From Achromobacter aegrifaciens (GTDB lineage Bacteria > Pseudomonadota > Gammaproteobacteria > Burkholderiales > Burkholderiaceae_B): 64,000 nucleotides of DNA. This document shows positions 17,150 to 25,578 of this stretch, one piece after another; within the stretch, counting starts at the first letter, position 1, and every line of letters starts with the position of its first letter. Location of the stretch: assembly GCF_902859735.1 (NCBI RefSeq), contig NZ_CADIJY010000004.1:124001-188000 (forward strand). The letters are read 5' to 3'. The notes under the pieces were generated by a model. The model was not told where the DNA came from and made no database searches. It saw only the letters and a list, made by a program, of their open reading frames with translations. The position numbers and the translations under genes are program-made.

Positions 17150-17178
17150 AGTATGAAGACATAAGAATAGGTTGTCAA
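17150..17178 (-). promoter_or_regulatory. Promoter of the toxin-antitoxin-like pair
   Basis: On the minus strand, TTGACA (17178-17173) and CATACT (17155-17150) are separated by exactly 17 nt. The expected start of transcription near 17143 leaves almost no leader before ATG 17141, so the message may be leaderless. Confidence 0.55.
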
Positions 17179-17187
17179 TAGACAACC
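17170..17187. promoter_or_regulatory. Palindromic operator over the -35 box
   Basis: GGTTGTC-AATA-GACAACC is a perfect 7-bp dyad with a 4-nt centre. It covers the -35 TTGACA of the downstream pair. A repressor bound here would block RNA polymerase, fitting autoregulation by the HTH protein at 16858. Confidence 0.55.
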
Positions 17188-17369
17188 AAGCCACAGCTTC
17201 AGGGGATGCCAACAGCGCCGGGCGTCGTGAACGAACGGCGTTCTTTGCGCCGTGGCCGCCGGCCCTGAAAGCCGACGTTGCAGCTTATCGAGGGCGCTCG
17301 CGGGAACCAAGGCGGAATCCGTCTGAGAAACGGACGAAAAGGCTGGAATGGCTTGCGGGTTCTACCATC

Positions 17370-17389
17370 GCGGCCCATCACCGGGCCGC
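17370..17389. terminator. Hairpin after thioesterase gene
   Basis: GCGGCCC-N6-GGGCCGC lies four bases past the stop codon of the minus-strand thioesterase gene at 17394. No T-run follows on that strand, so termination is only suggested. Confidence 0.3.
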
Positions 17390-17393
17390 GCGC

Positions 17394-17807
17394 TCACCAA
17401 AGGATGATCTGCGAACAACGGAACAGCGACAGCTTGCGGCCGCTTGCGTCGACCACGGTCGCCGACCAGACCTGGGTCGTGCGCCCCATGTGCTCCGCCA
17501 CCGCCTCTACGGTCAGCACGCCTTCCCGGGCGGTGCCCAGGAAGTTCGATTTCAGCTCCAGCGTGGTGAAGCCCTTGGCCCCTTCGGGCAGATGCGCCAG
17601 GGTGGCGTAACCGGCGCAGGTATCGGCCAGCATCACCTGCGAGGCTGCGTGCAGATAACCGTTGGGCGCCATCATCCACGGCGCCACCGTCATTTCCATG
17701 GACATGCGCCCTTCCTCGATTGACAGCGGCCGCACGCCGAAGGTGTCAGGCAACGTGCCGCGTTGCCGTTCGAAGAGACTTTCTATGGTTTCGGGTGAGC
17801 GCAGCAT
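17394..17807 (-). CDS. PaaI-type hotdog thioesterase
   Basis: The 137-residue protein has the hotdog-fold pattern of the PaaI family: HAASQVMLADTCAGYATLAHLP with the conserved aspartate facing the substrate, then TTLELKSNFLGTAREG and LTVEAVAEHMGRTTQVW. These enzymes hydrolyse aryl- or acyl-CoA thioesters in the cytoplasm. It ends a minus-strand group with the MFS gene at 17850 and the SDR at 19068, but its substrate is not evident. It may simply be a housekeeping thioesterase. Confidence 0.88.
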   Translation of the reverse strand: MLRSPETIESLFERQRGTLPDTFGVRPLSIEEGRMSMEMTVAPWMMAPNGYLHAASQVMLADTCAGYATLAHLPEGAKGFTTLELKSNFLGTAREGVLTVEAVAEHMGRTTQVWSATVVDASGRKLSLFRCSQIILW

Positions 17808-17849
17808 TGCGTTTGTCCTTTGTACAGGTTGTCGAGAATCAGGAAAGTA

Positions 17850-19064
17850 CTACCGCTGGCGCTTGCCCGCCATCAACGCAGCGCACGCAAGCACAGAAGC
17901 GCCAGCCAACACCCCGCCCAATATCAGCGTGGGGCTGCCGCCCGCCAGGCTGGCCAACGCCGTCATGCCACCCGCGCAAGCCATCTGCAGGCCGCCCAGC
18001 AGCGCGGACGCCAGCCCGGCCTGCCGGCTGAAGGGTCCCAGCGCCAGCGCAGTGCCCAGCGGATTGACCAGTCCCATGCCGAACAGATACAGCGCCACGG
18101 CGGCCGTGAACTGCGACAGGCCGCTATCTTCGCCGCCCGCCAGCAAGGTCAGCGCGCCCGCCAGCGCCACCGCGCAGCCGGATCGCGCCACCCTGGCCGC
18201 GCCAAAGCGGTGAGCCAGGCGCGGCGCCAGCATGCCGGCGGCGAACACCACAAACACCGTGCAGGCGAAGAACAATCCCAACTGCAGCGCGCTCAGACCG
18301 AGGCGCCCCATGAGCATGGCTGGCGTGGCTGCAAAAATGGCATACAGGCCGCCGATGACCACGCTCACGGCAGACGCCGGACCGATGAACCGGACATCCC
18401 GCGCCAAGTCCGCATAGCCGCGCAGCACGGCAGCGGGCGTCGCCGCAGCGCGCCGGTCGGCCGGATGCGTCTCCCCCACCGTCGCCACATAGGCCAGCGC
18501 CAGAACAAGCCCCAGCACCGCGACCAGCGCAAAGCTCGCGCGCCAGCCCGGCCCGTACTCCATCGCGCTGCCCAGCAGAGGCGAAAAGCCCGGCGCGGCA
18601 GCCATGGCCACCATGGTCAAGGCCAGGGTGCGCGACAGCGCTTCGCCTTCGAACAGGTCGCGCGCGATGGCCCGCGACAGCACCGAGGCCGCGCATACGC
18701 CCAGCGCCTGCACCACCCTGCCCGCCACCAGCAGCGGCAAGGTCGACGCCCACACGCAGACCAGGCTGCCAGCGATGAACAGGACCAGTCCACCCACCAC
18801 CGGAGCGCGCCGTCCCCAGCGGTCCGACAGCGGCCCGACGAACAATTGCCCGATGGCGAAGGCCAGGAAAAAGCTCGACAGCACCAGTCCCATATCGCGG
18901 GCGTCCACGCCCAGTTCGGATGCCATGCTGGGAAACGCCGGCAGGATAATGTTGGTGGACAGCGCGCCCAAGGCCGCCATGCCGGCAAGCACGGCCAGCA
19001 GGCGCCCGGTCAGGCGCGCAGGCGCCGCACTGCCCGGCGCCGCAGCGGAGATGGCGGTGTCCAT
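17850..19064 (-). CDS. MFS drug exporter of the Bcr/CflA type
   Basis: The 404-residue protein has twelve predicted hydrophobic segments. It shows the Bcr/CflA signatures: ALSTNIILPAFPSMASELG in helix 1, FFLAFAIGQLFVGPLSDRWGRR for motif A (two parts), and SRAIARDLFEGEALSRTLA before helix 5. Members are drug:proton antiporters in the inner membrane. It starts three bases downstream of the SDR stop (19068), so the two are an operon, probably controlled by the GlxA-type regulator divergent from the SDR. Confidence 0.9.
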   Translation of the reverse strand: MDTAISAAAPGSAAPARLTGRLLAVLAGMAALGALSTNIILPAFPSMASELGVDARDMGLVLSSFFLAFAIGQLFVGPLSDRWGRRAPVVGGLVLFIAGSLVCVWASTLPLLVAGRVVQALGVCAASVLSRAIARDLFEGEALSRTLALTMVAMAAAPGFSPLLGSAMEYGPGWRASFALVAVLGLVLALAYVATVGETHPADRRAAATPAAVLRGYADLARDVRFIGPASAVSVVIGGLYAIFAATPAMLMGRLGLSALQLGLFFACTVFVVFAAGMLAPRLAHRFGAARVARSGCAVALAGALTLLAGGEDSGLSQFTAAVALYLFGMGLVNPLGTALALGPFSRQAGLASALLGGLQMACAGGMTALASLAGGSPTLILGGVLAGASVLACAALMAGKRQR

Positions 19065-19067
19065 GGT

Positions 19068-19868
19068 TCAGACCGCGGCCGTGTAGCGTTGCGCAACGGC
19101 GCTGCTGGACAGATGGGGCGCCATGGCCAGGCGCGCGGCCTCGTAGGCGTCCCATTCCTCGCCAGCATGCAGCGAGGGAATGGTGACCTTCTCGCCGCGC
19201 GCGAAGCCCAGCAAGGCGGCGTCGACCAGGTCTTCGGCTCGCATCACGATGCGCTGGTCCAATGTTTCCACCGGCCGCCCGCCGATGGCCCAGAAGTCCG
19301 TGGCCGTGGCGCCGGGCAGCACAGCCTGGACCTGCACGCCAGTCCCAGCCAGCTCGTGTTGCAGCGACTGGCTGAACGCCAGCACGAATGCCTTGCTGCC
19401 GCCATAGACGCCGTTCAGGACTTCTGGCGCAAGCGCCACGACGGAAGCGATATTGATGATGGCGCCCCGGCCTCGCGCGACAAAGCCCGGAACCGCCGCA
19501 TAGGTCAGCCGCATCGGCGCGGTGACGTTCAGGTCGACCATGCGCGTCATCTGCTCCACGTCGCTTTGCAGCAGCGGCGTATGCGTGCCGATGCCGGCGT
19601 TGTTCACCAGCAAGGTAATGCTGGCGTCCTGGCGCAGTTGGTCTTCGACGCGGGCCAGCGACGCGCGGTCGCCCAGGTCCGCCGCCAATACCTCCACCGC
19701 GCGGCCGCTGCGGGTGCTGATGGCGCTGGCCAGCGCGTTCAGGCGTTCGCGGTTGCGCGCGACCAGGATCAGGTCGTAGCCCTGCTGCGCGAGCTTTTCC
19801 GCGTACAGCGCGCCGATGCCGCTGGATGCGCCCGTAACGAGGGCAGTGCCGGGTTGGGTTTGTGCCAT
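19068..19868 (-). CDS. Short-chain dehydrogenase/reductase (SDR)
   Basis: The 266-residue protein is a classical SDR with the NAD(P)-binding TGASSGIG near residue 12, LLVNNAGIGTHTPL, and the catalytic serine-tyrosine-lysine region GAIINIASVVAL and YGGSKAFVLAFSQSL (Y and K four apart). ATG 19868 has GGAG 7 nt upstream; the longer frame crosses the promoter. It is co-transcribed with the Bcr/CflA exporter and divergent from the regulator at 20005. Substrate unknown; a short-chain carbonyl compound is likely. Confidence 0.92.
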   Translation of the reverse strand: MAQTQPGTALVTGASSGIGALYAEKLAQQGYDLILVARNRERLNALASAISTRSGRAVEVLAADLGDRASLARVEDQLRQDASITLLVNNAGIGTHTPLLQSDVEQMTRMVDLNVTAPMRLTYAAVPGFVARGRGAIINIASVVALAPEVLNGVYGGSKAFVLAFSQSLQHELAGTGVQVQAVLPGATATDFWAIGGRPVETLDQRIVMRAEDLVDAALLGFARGEKVTIPSLHAGEEWDAYEAARLAMAPHLSSSAVAQRYTAAV

Positions 19869-19931
19869 GGTGAGACTCCGTAGGGGCGATTGCGATGGAA
19901 GCCATATTGCGGCTTGCAGCCCATGGCGTAA

Positions 19932-19948
19932 ATGACGTATATAGTCAT
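19932..19948. promoter_or_regulatory. Dyad in the SDR / GlxA-regulator divergent promoter
   Basis: ATGAC-N7-GTCAT, with a TATATA-like centre, lies between the divergent starts at 19868 and 20005. It is a good candidate for binding by the AraC-type regulator or for overlapping promoters. Confidence 0.35.
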
Positions 19949-20004
19949 AAATAAGGACATTGACGCAGGACATACGCGGGGCCATAGCCCGCAAGGACGC
20001 TCCC

Positions 20005-20958
20005 ATGCACCGCATCGGTTACATACTTCCCGAAGGCTTCCAGATCATCGGCCTGGGCACGCAGGCCGTGTTCGAACTCGCCAATGTGGTGGCGCGCGAG
20101 CCCTTCTACGCTGTGGAGAGCTACGCCCTGGATGGCGCGGTGCGCGCCTCGGCTGGCCTGACGGTACAGGCCCGTCCGCTCACCGTCCGCAGCCAGGCCG
20201 ACACCTGGCTGGTGGCCGGCGTGCTTTCGCCCCTGTCCAGGCCCGTCGCGTCCGAACTTCCCCGGCTGCTGGAAAAACTCGCGCCCCGCTCGCGCCGCGT
20301 CGCCGGCCTGTGCACCGGCGCGTTCCTGCTGGCCGACGCCGGCCTGCTGGACGACCGGCGCGCCACCACGCACTGGTACTGGGCCGACGCCTTGCAGCAG
20401 CGCCATCCGCGCGCGCGGGTCGAGGCCGACCGCATCTACATCGCCGATGGGACGGTCTGGACCTCCGCCGGCATGACCGCGGAAATGGACCTGGCCTTGG
20501 CGCTGGTGGAAAAAGACCTGGGCGCGGATATCGCGCGCGCGGTGGCGCACCGGCTGGTCATGCATCAGCGCCGCTCGGGCGGCCAGTCGCAGCACTCGGA
20601 AATGCTCAGGCTCGCGCCCAAGTCCGACCGCATCCAGCAGGCGCTGGAACATGCCCGCCGCAACCTCGCCCGCCCCTTGAGCGTGGAGGATCTGGCCCAG
20701 GCCGCCAGCCTGAGCCCGCGCCAGTTCAGCCGCGTATTCACGGCCGAGACCGGCCAGTCGCCCGCCAAGGCCATCGAGGGGCTGCGGCTGGAAGCTGCCC
20801 GGCTGATGATAGAAAGCAGCCGGCATCCGCTGGAAGTCGTGGCCAGGGAAACCGGTTTTCGCGACCGCCGCCACCTGCGCGAGGCTTTTCTGCGCGGGTT
20901 CGGGATGCCGCCCCAGGCGGTGCGGCGCGACGCGCGGACCAGCCCTCCCGGCCCCTGA
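20005..20958 (+). CDS. GlxA family AraC-type transcriptional regulator
   Basis: The 317-residue protein has an N-terminal DJ-1/PfpI amidotransferase-like domain (IGYILPEGFQIIGLGTQAVFE, RVAGLCTGAFLLADAGLLDDRRATTHW, read in parts) and a C-terminal AraC double helix-turn-helix (LSVEDLAQAASLSPRQFSRVF and HPLEVVARETGFRDRRHL). The cysteine in GLCTGAF sits where active DJ-1 enzymes have theirs, but in regulators it usually serves ligand sensing. ATG 20005 has AAGGA 7 nt before it. It is divergent from the SDR-exporter operon and probably activates it. Confidence 0.92.
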   Translation: MHRIGYILPEGFQIIGLGTQAVFELANVVAREPFYAVESYALDGAVRASAGLTVQARPLTVRSQADTWLVAGVLSPLSRPVASELPRLLEKLAPRSRRVAGLCTGAFLLADAGLLDDRRATTHWYWADALQQRHPRARVEADRIYIADGTVWTSAGMTAEMDLALALVEKDLGADIARAVAHRLVMHQRRSGGQSQHSEMLRLAPKSDRIQQALEHARRNLARPLSVEDLAQAASLSPRQFSRVFTAETGQSPAKAIEGLRLEAARLMIESSRHPLEVVARETGFRDRRHLREAFLRGFGMPPQAVRRDARTSPPGP

Positions 20959-21048
20959 CCGGCGCCAGATACCCCGCGGCCCCCTGCCTGCGGTCCAGTA
21001 CAATTCGCGCTTGGCGACGTTGTGCTCGCCCCTTTATCTGGACCAAAG

Positions 21049-22662
21049 ATGTTGCGACTGTCTGAAATCAAGCTGCCGTTGAATCACGCGCCCGAAGAAT
21101 TGCCCGCCGCGATTCTCAAGAAACTGGGTGTAGCGGCCAGCGATCTGCGCGGCCATACCGTTGCCTCCCGCAGCTATGACGCGCGCAAGAAGCACAACAT
21201 CCTGCTGATCTACACGCTGGACGTCGATGTCGAAAACGAAGCGGCGCTGCTCAAGCGCTTTCACGACGACCGCAACGTCAAGCCCACTCCCGACACCGAA
21301 TACAAGTTCGTCGCCCAGGCACCCGCCAACCTGGCCAAGCGCCCCATTGTCATCGGCACCGGCCCCTGTGGCCTGTTCGCCGGGCTGGTCCTGGCGCAGA
21401 TGGGCTTCAAACCCATCATCCTGGAGCGCGGCAAGGCCGTGCGCGAACGCACCAAGGACACCTGGGGCCTGTGGCGCAAGCGCATCCTGAACCCCGATTC
21501 GAACGTCCAGTTCGGCGAAGGCGGCGCCGGCACCTTCTCCGACGGCAAGCTGTACAGCCAGATCAAGGACCCCAAGCACTACGGCGAAAAAGTGCTCAAG
21601 GAATTCGTGCTGGCTGGCGCGCCCGAAGAAATCCTGTACGTCAGCAAGCCGCACATCGGCACGTTCCGCCTGGTCGGCATGGTGGAAGTCATGCGCGACA
21701 CCATCACAAAGCTGGGCGGCGAAGTCCGCTTCTCCAGCAGGGTGGAGACGCTGCATCGGGAAAACGGCCGCGTCACCGGCGTGACCCTGGCCGGCGGCGA
21801 GCACATCGAGGCCGACCACGTCGTGCTGGCCATCGGCCACAGCGCGCGCGACACCTTCCAGATGCTGCGCGACCAGGGCGTGTTCATGGAAGCCAAGCCC
21901 TTCTCTATCGGCTTCCGCATCGAACATCCGCAGTCGCTGATCGACCGCGCGCGCTTCGGTCCCAACGCCGGCCACCCCATCCTGGGCGCGGCGGACTACA
22001 AGCTGGTGCACCATGCCAGCAACGGACGCTCGGTCTACAGCTTTTGCATGTGCCCGGGCGGCACGGTGGTGGCAGCCACCTCCGAACCCGACCGTGTCGT
22101 CACCAACGGCATGAGCCAGTACTCACGCAACGAGCGCAATGCCAACGCGGGCATCGTGGTCGGGATCTCGCCCGAGGTCGATTACCCCGAACATGTGCTG
22201 GCGGGCGTGGACTTCCAGCGCAAATGGGAATCCCAGGCCTTTGAGCTGGGCGGCCGCAACTACAGCGCGCCAGGCCAGTTGGTCGGCGACTTCATCGCCG
22301 GCAAGGCATCGACCGAATTCGGCTCCGTGCTGCCGTCATACACGCCGGGCGTGCACCTGACCGACCTGGCCACCGCGCTCCCCGAATTCGCCATCACCGC
22401 CATCCGCGAGGCGCTGCCCGTCTTCGACAAGACCATCAAGGGTTTCGGCATGCACGACGCGGTGCTGACCGGCGTCGAAACCCGCACCTCATCGCCCATC
22501 CGCATCAAGCGCGACAACGAAACCTTGCAGAGCCTCAACACCCAGGGACTGTTCCCGGCGGGTGAAGGCGCGGGCTACGCCGGCGGCATCCTGTCGGCGG
22601 GCGTAGACGGCATCAAGATCGCCGAGGCGGTGGCCTTGAGCATCATGAGCCGGCAGGCGTAA
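21049..22662 (+). CDS. Uncharacterised FAD-dependent dehydrogenase (COG2509 type)
   Basis: The 537-residue flavoprotein starts with an RNA-like alpha/beta domain (about residues 1-90) and then the Rossmann motif VIGTGPCGLFAGLVLAQMG for FAD. Hallmarks of this widespread but poorly understood group follow: FGEGGAGTFSDGKLY, a middle IGHSARDTF, FCMCPGGTVVAATSE and a C-terminal GLFPAGEGAGYAGGI with VDGIKIAEA. It is likely a cytosolic oxidoreductase. ATG 21049 is used because the GTG at 21022 adds residues outside the family. It stands alone. Confidence 0.9.
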   Translation: MLRLSEIKLPLNHAPEELPAAILKKLGVAASDLRGHTVASRSYDARKKHNILLIYTLDVDVENEAALLKRFHDDRNVKPTPDTEYKFVAQAPANLAKRPIVIGTGPCGLFAGLVLAQMGFKPIILERGKAVRERTKDTWGLWRKRILNPDSNVQFGEGGAGTFSDGKLYSQIKDPKHYGEKVLKEFVLAGAPEEILYVSKPHIGTFRLVGMVEVMRDTITKLGGEVRFSSRVETLHRENGRVTGVTLAGGEHIEADHVVLAIGHSARDTFQMLRDQGVFMEAKPFSIGFRIEHPQSLIDRARFGPNAGHPILGAADYKLVHHASNGRSVYSFCMCPGGTVVAATSEPDRVVTNGMSQYSRNERNANAGIVVGISPEVDYPEHVLAGVDFQRKWESQAFELGGRNYSAPGQLVGDFIAGKASTEFGSVLPSYTPGVHLTDLATALPEFAITAIREALPVFDKTIKGFGMHDAVLTGVETRTSSPIRIKRDNETLQSLNTQGLFPAGEGAGYAGGILSAGVDGIKIAEAVALSIMSRQA

Positions 22663-22725
22663 ACAGTCGCACTTGCGGCGCCCGGGTTGAAGTGCCTGTG
22701 GCCGTCGCCAGGCCGGAGGTCGTTC

Positions 22726-23073
22726 TCAATCCAGCTTGGGATCAGGAAACGGCAGCTTATCCTGGGAAACGCTGGGCTGCGCTTTCCACTTGCCGTCCTG
22801 CTTGTAGAAATCCATCTGGTTCTCGCTGACCGCGGCCCCCAGGGTCACCGCGACCGTGCAGGCGACCTGGCCCGGATACGTGGCCTCCACCGCCGGGATG
22901 CAGGTTCCAAGCTTGACCTTGGACGGCCGGGGCATGCCCGTGTCCGCCAGCATGTCGACGATCGCATCCGTCGCTTCGGGAATGGAAGGCAGGACCAGAT
23001 CCTGGGCCCGGGCCATGCCGCCCATTCCCAACAATGCAACCATCGACGCCACGGAAATCAAGGGCTTGAACAT
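22726..23073 (-). CDS. Small exported protein of unknown function
   Basis: The 115-residue protein has a standard signal peptide (MFKPLISVASMVALLGMGG, cleavage after ARA near residue 23), so it is periplasmic or secreted. The mature part has two cysteines (GTCIPAV and VACTVAV) that could form a disulfide and ends in a charged, lysine-rich segment. No family is recognised. It converges with the FAD dehydrogenase gene and lies downstream of a broken VOC gene. An imperfect hairpin precedes it. Confidence 0.7.
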   Translation of the reverse strand: MFKPLISVASMVALLGMGGMARAQDLVLPSIPEATDAIVDMLADTGMPRPSKVKLGTCIPAVEATYPGQVACTVAVTLGAAVSENQMDFYKQDGKWKAQPSVSQDKLPFPDPKLD

Positions 23074-23115
23074 GCGCCAGCTCCATCAGAATTGAGACTC
23101 GCGGAGCTTAAAGGA

Positions 23116-23145
23116 AGCGCCCCTCTGTCACCGTAACAGAGCGCT
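23116..23145 (-). terminator. Imperfect hairpin downstream of the VOC remnant
   Basis: AGCGC and TCTGT pair with ACAGA and GCGCT around a 7-nt loop with a GGG bulge. The stem lies just after the stop of the truncated VOC frame. The following CTTCCTTT is only weakly T-rich. Confidence 0.3.
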
Positions 23146-23157
23146 ACGCGACTATTC

Positions 23158-23268
23158 CTAAGGCAGCATCTGAGGGTTGTAGACCACTTCCCATAAATGC
23201 CCGTCCGGATCCATGAAGTAGCCCGCGTAGCCGCCATAGAAGGTATCGCCTGCGGCCTTGACCACGGG
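23158..23268 (-). pseudogene. C-terminal remnant of a VOC/glyoxalase-like protein
   Basis: About 35 codons, ending at 23158, read VVKAAGDTFYGGYAGYF then MDPDGHLWEVVYNP. This is the classic end of a vicinal-oxygen-chelate domain with the metal-binding glutamate in HLWEV. Upstream the similarity stops abruptly about ten bases before the stop codon of the gene at 23280, and there is no matching N-terminal half. The gene has therefore been cut, probably when the neighbouring 23280-26184 genes arrived or by a deletion. Confidence 0.65.
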
Positions 23269-23279
23269 TAAGCAACGCC

Positions 23280-24488
23280 TCAGTAATCCCTGGCCTCGTC
23301 GAACCAGCGCTGCGTCTGCGCTTCGCTTACTCCCAGCCGTTCGACCTGGGCAAGCTGGCTGAACTGCCACACCGCCTCGCCTATGTCTTCGCGCTCGCTG
23401 GTCTCGATCCCCTTCATGCTGTTGAAGTGGCGGGTAAAGACAGAGATTGCGGCTTGGACCTCAACGGTATTGCTTGCGCTTTCCAGCGCCGACCGGGCCG
23501 TGTCGTAGGCCGTATTCGCCGACTTCGCCATGCGGCTGTTCCAGCCCGAGAAAGGCCGGCCGTATTCGCTTTGCCACCACTCCCGCTTGCGCAGCTGGGA
23601 GACGGAGTTGTAACCGCCCCATGCGCGGACCTTCTCCCTTGCCTTCATCTGCGCCTTCAAGCGCTTGCCCGCGGCTTCGTCGACGTTGTAGGCGATGAAC
23701 CTGTCCAGCGCGGGCCAACTGGCCAGTTCCGGCAAGCCATCCAGATCGGGCGTGAATCGGATCTCCAGACTAGTCAGGCGCGGCAGGCGGGCAAGCGCCT
23801 CCCAGCCGCTGAAACCGCCCCAGAGCGACAGGCTCTCCAACTGCGGAAAGCGATCGATTCCCTGCAGCGAAATGGGCTGCCCCAGCGGCGCGCCATGCAG
23901 CGCCAGCGCGCGCACGTCCTGCAGCGGGCCGAGGTCGGGCAAGGCGTAAGGCGCCACGCCAGTCCGGCGCCCCAGCGCCGGCCGCAGCGACAACATATCG
24001 GGCAGTTCGCCCGCCACGGCAATGCGCGTCAGGTCGCCAAACAGCTCCAGGTCACGGACCTGAGGCAACCTGGCTTCAAGATGCCCCGACACCTGGTCCA
24101 GCCGGATGCGCAGCGTCTGGATTCTTGCCGCGCCCGCGTCGATGGCGCGCCTGCCTGAGTATGCCGGCGCCCAGCTGAACTGCTCGATTTCGCGGCCCTG
24201 CGACCAGCCGAAAAAACCGCTGTCGTTGCCGTAATAATCGATATGCCGCGGCCACGGCGAGCCGGCAGGCGTGGAGAACGGTTCAAATGCAGCCCAGTTG
24301 ATGGCCTCGTCGCCAGCCACGTGCAGATCAGCCTTCTTGCCCATGCTGGCCGGGCCGATGATCAGATTGCCGCGCCCTGCTTCGCGTGCGAAGACGTGGC
24401 TGCCCGTCGCGGTCAGGCTCACCTGATAATGCCCTGCCTCGCTCACCGAGCCCGCGGGCTCGCCGGACACGTCTATGGGTACGGACAT
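23280..24488 (-). CDS. Leucine-rich-repeat-like protein of unknown function
   Basis: The 402-residue protein has no signal peptide or membrane helix. Its middle (about residues 130-270) has irregular leucine-rich-like strands such as LPQVRDLELFGDLTRIAV, FPQLESLSLWGGF and LPRLTSLEIRFTPDLDGLPEL. The C-terminus is helical with SANTAYDTARSALESASNTV. ATG 24488 has AAGGAGAG in front. It ends the minus-strand trio with the genes at 25555 and 26184. The look, a scaffold plus helical tail, recalls immunity or effector-associated proteins, but this is only impression; no family is recognised. Confidence 0.65.
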   Translation of the reverse strand: MSVPIDVSGEPAGSVSEAGHYQVSLTATGSHVFAREAGRGNLIIGPASMGKKADLHVAGDEAINWAAFEPFSTPAGSPWPRHIDYYGNDSGFFGWSQGREIEQFSWAPAYSGRRAIDAGAARIQTLRIRLDQVSGHLEARLPQVRDLELFGDLTRIAVAGELPDMLSLRPALGRRTGVAPYALPDLGPLQDVRALALHGAPLGQPISLQGIDRFPQLESLSLWGGFSGWEALARLPRLTSLEIRFTPDLDGLPELASWPALDRFIAYNVDEAAGKRLKAQMKAREKVRAWGGYNSVSQLRKREWWQSEYGRPFSGWNSRMAKSANTAYDTARSALESASNTVEVQAAISVFTRHFNSMKGIETSEREDIGEAVWQFSQLAQVERLGVSEAQTQRWFDEARDY

Positions 24489-24547
24489 GCAACTCTCCTT
24501 TTGCTTGGCGGGATCCACTGATGGCGGTTCCGCCGACTCATTGACGC

Positions 24548-25555
24548 CTACGCAGGCTCGCCGTCCACGCGGAAGAACAGCGCGGTCTGCCCCTTCAGGC
24601 CGCCATCCAGGAACTCGAACTCGACGCGCCTGCCCGGTTCAACCACGTCGCCCAGGTATTCGACCCGATACATCACGCCGCCGATGCGGTAGTTGTGGAC
24701 CAGCGAGACGATCGAGGAGTTGGGGCTGCGCAATCGATAGACCACGGCCTCTTCGACCACACCCCGCACGCCATGTTTGTACAGCCCCCGCTGCAGTTTG
24801 CGGCTGCGCATGCCAAACAGCATTCCCAGGATTGCAAAGATCGCCGCGACGAACAGCAGCGGCGGCAGAAACAGCCCCCCCACCAGCGGCACAAGGGCAA
24901 AGATCAGCATGAACTTGCGCGCGTCCAACTCTTCCCCGCGCACGGCCGCACGGTCGGCATCGCTGATTTCCTCGACAGCGACCAGGGACTCCGCGCTCAT
25001 GGGGTACTCCACCCGCAACAGCACGGGAGGCGAGTCTGGCTGCAAGGTCAGCAGGTGCAGGCGCACGGGCAGATTTGTCAGACCCACGGCCGTCGCGGGC
25101 CCGTGTCCGCTACGAGTGTCGCTGGCGATCTCGTTCCAGAACGGCAGGGCGGCGTCCACGCGCTGCTCGCCGAATCCGTAGCACACGCCCGGCGTCGAGG
25201 AAGCCGGACCAAATGACGTCAGCCGGCCTGAAACGATCTGCTTGGCCAGCCGCCCCTTCAGCGCCCGGTCGAGGCTGCGCCAGCCTGGCGGCATGCGCAG
25301 CAGCTTGCGTCCGAAAAACACCGCCAGCGCTCCCATCACCGCAATGCCCGCCAGCAGCACCGCGCCCACGCCGACGTCCAGCGCGCGCCACTCGGACAGA
25401 CCAAGCACGACAAAGGTCAACACGGAAAGCGCCAGCAGCAGCACCACGAAGACGCCGAACACGGCCATCAACAGCCTGCCGCGGGAGCATCTGCGCAGCA
25501 GCAGGATGTCATCCTCGGTGAGCGGGGCATCCTCGATTTGCAGGGTCTGGCTCAT
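24548..25555 (-). CDS. Membrane protein of unknown function
   Basis: The 335-residue protein has two N-terminal membrane helices (LLMAVFGVFVVLLLALSVLT and GVGAVLLAGIAVMGALAVFF), a soluble middle part, another hydrophobic pair around residues 225-260 (LIFALVPLVGGLFLPPLLFV) and a C-terminal beta-rich domain ending LKGQTALFFRVDGEP. Such C-terminal segments often resemble small SH3-like or DUF3592-type domains, but I do not assign one. It lies between the LRR-like gene and the exported protein gene in the same orientation, with short gaps, so it belongs to their operon. Confidence 0.7.
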   Translation of the reverse strand: MSQTLQIEDAPLTEDDILLLRRCSRGRLLMAVFGVFVVLLLALSVLTFVVLGLSEWRALDVGVGAVLLAGIAVMGALAVFFGRKLLRMPPGWRSLDRALKGRLAKQIVSGRLTSFGPASSTPGVCYGFGEQRVDAALPFWNEIASDTRSGHGPATAVGLTNLPVRLHLLTLQPDSPPVLLRVEYPMSAESLVAVEEISDADRAAVRGEELDARKFMLIFALVPLVGGLFLPPLLFVAAIFAILGMLFGMRSRKLQRGLYKHGVRGVVEEAVVYRLRSPNSSIVSLVHNYRIGGVMYRVEYLGDVVEPGRRVEFEFLDGGLKGQTALFFRVDGEPA

Positions 25556-25578
25556 GCGGTGGTCGTCGCCTCCCGGGC

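Noticed and set aside
17820-19883. A 687-codon open frame on the plus strand
   Set aside because: It is antisense to the MFS exporter and SDR genes and has the usual R/Q/H/A-rich shadow composition.
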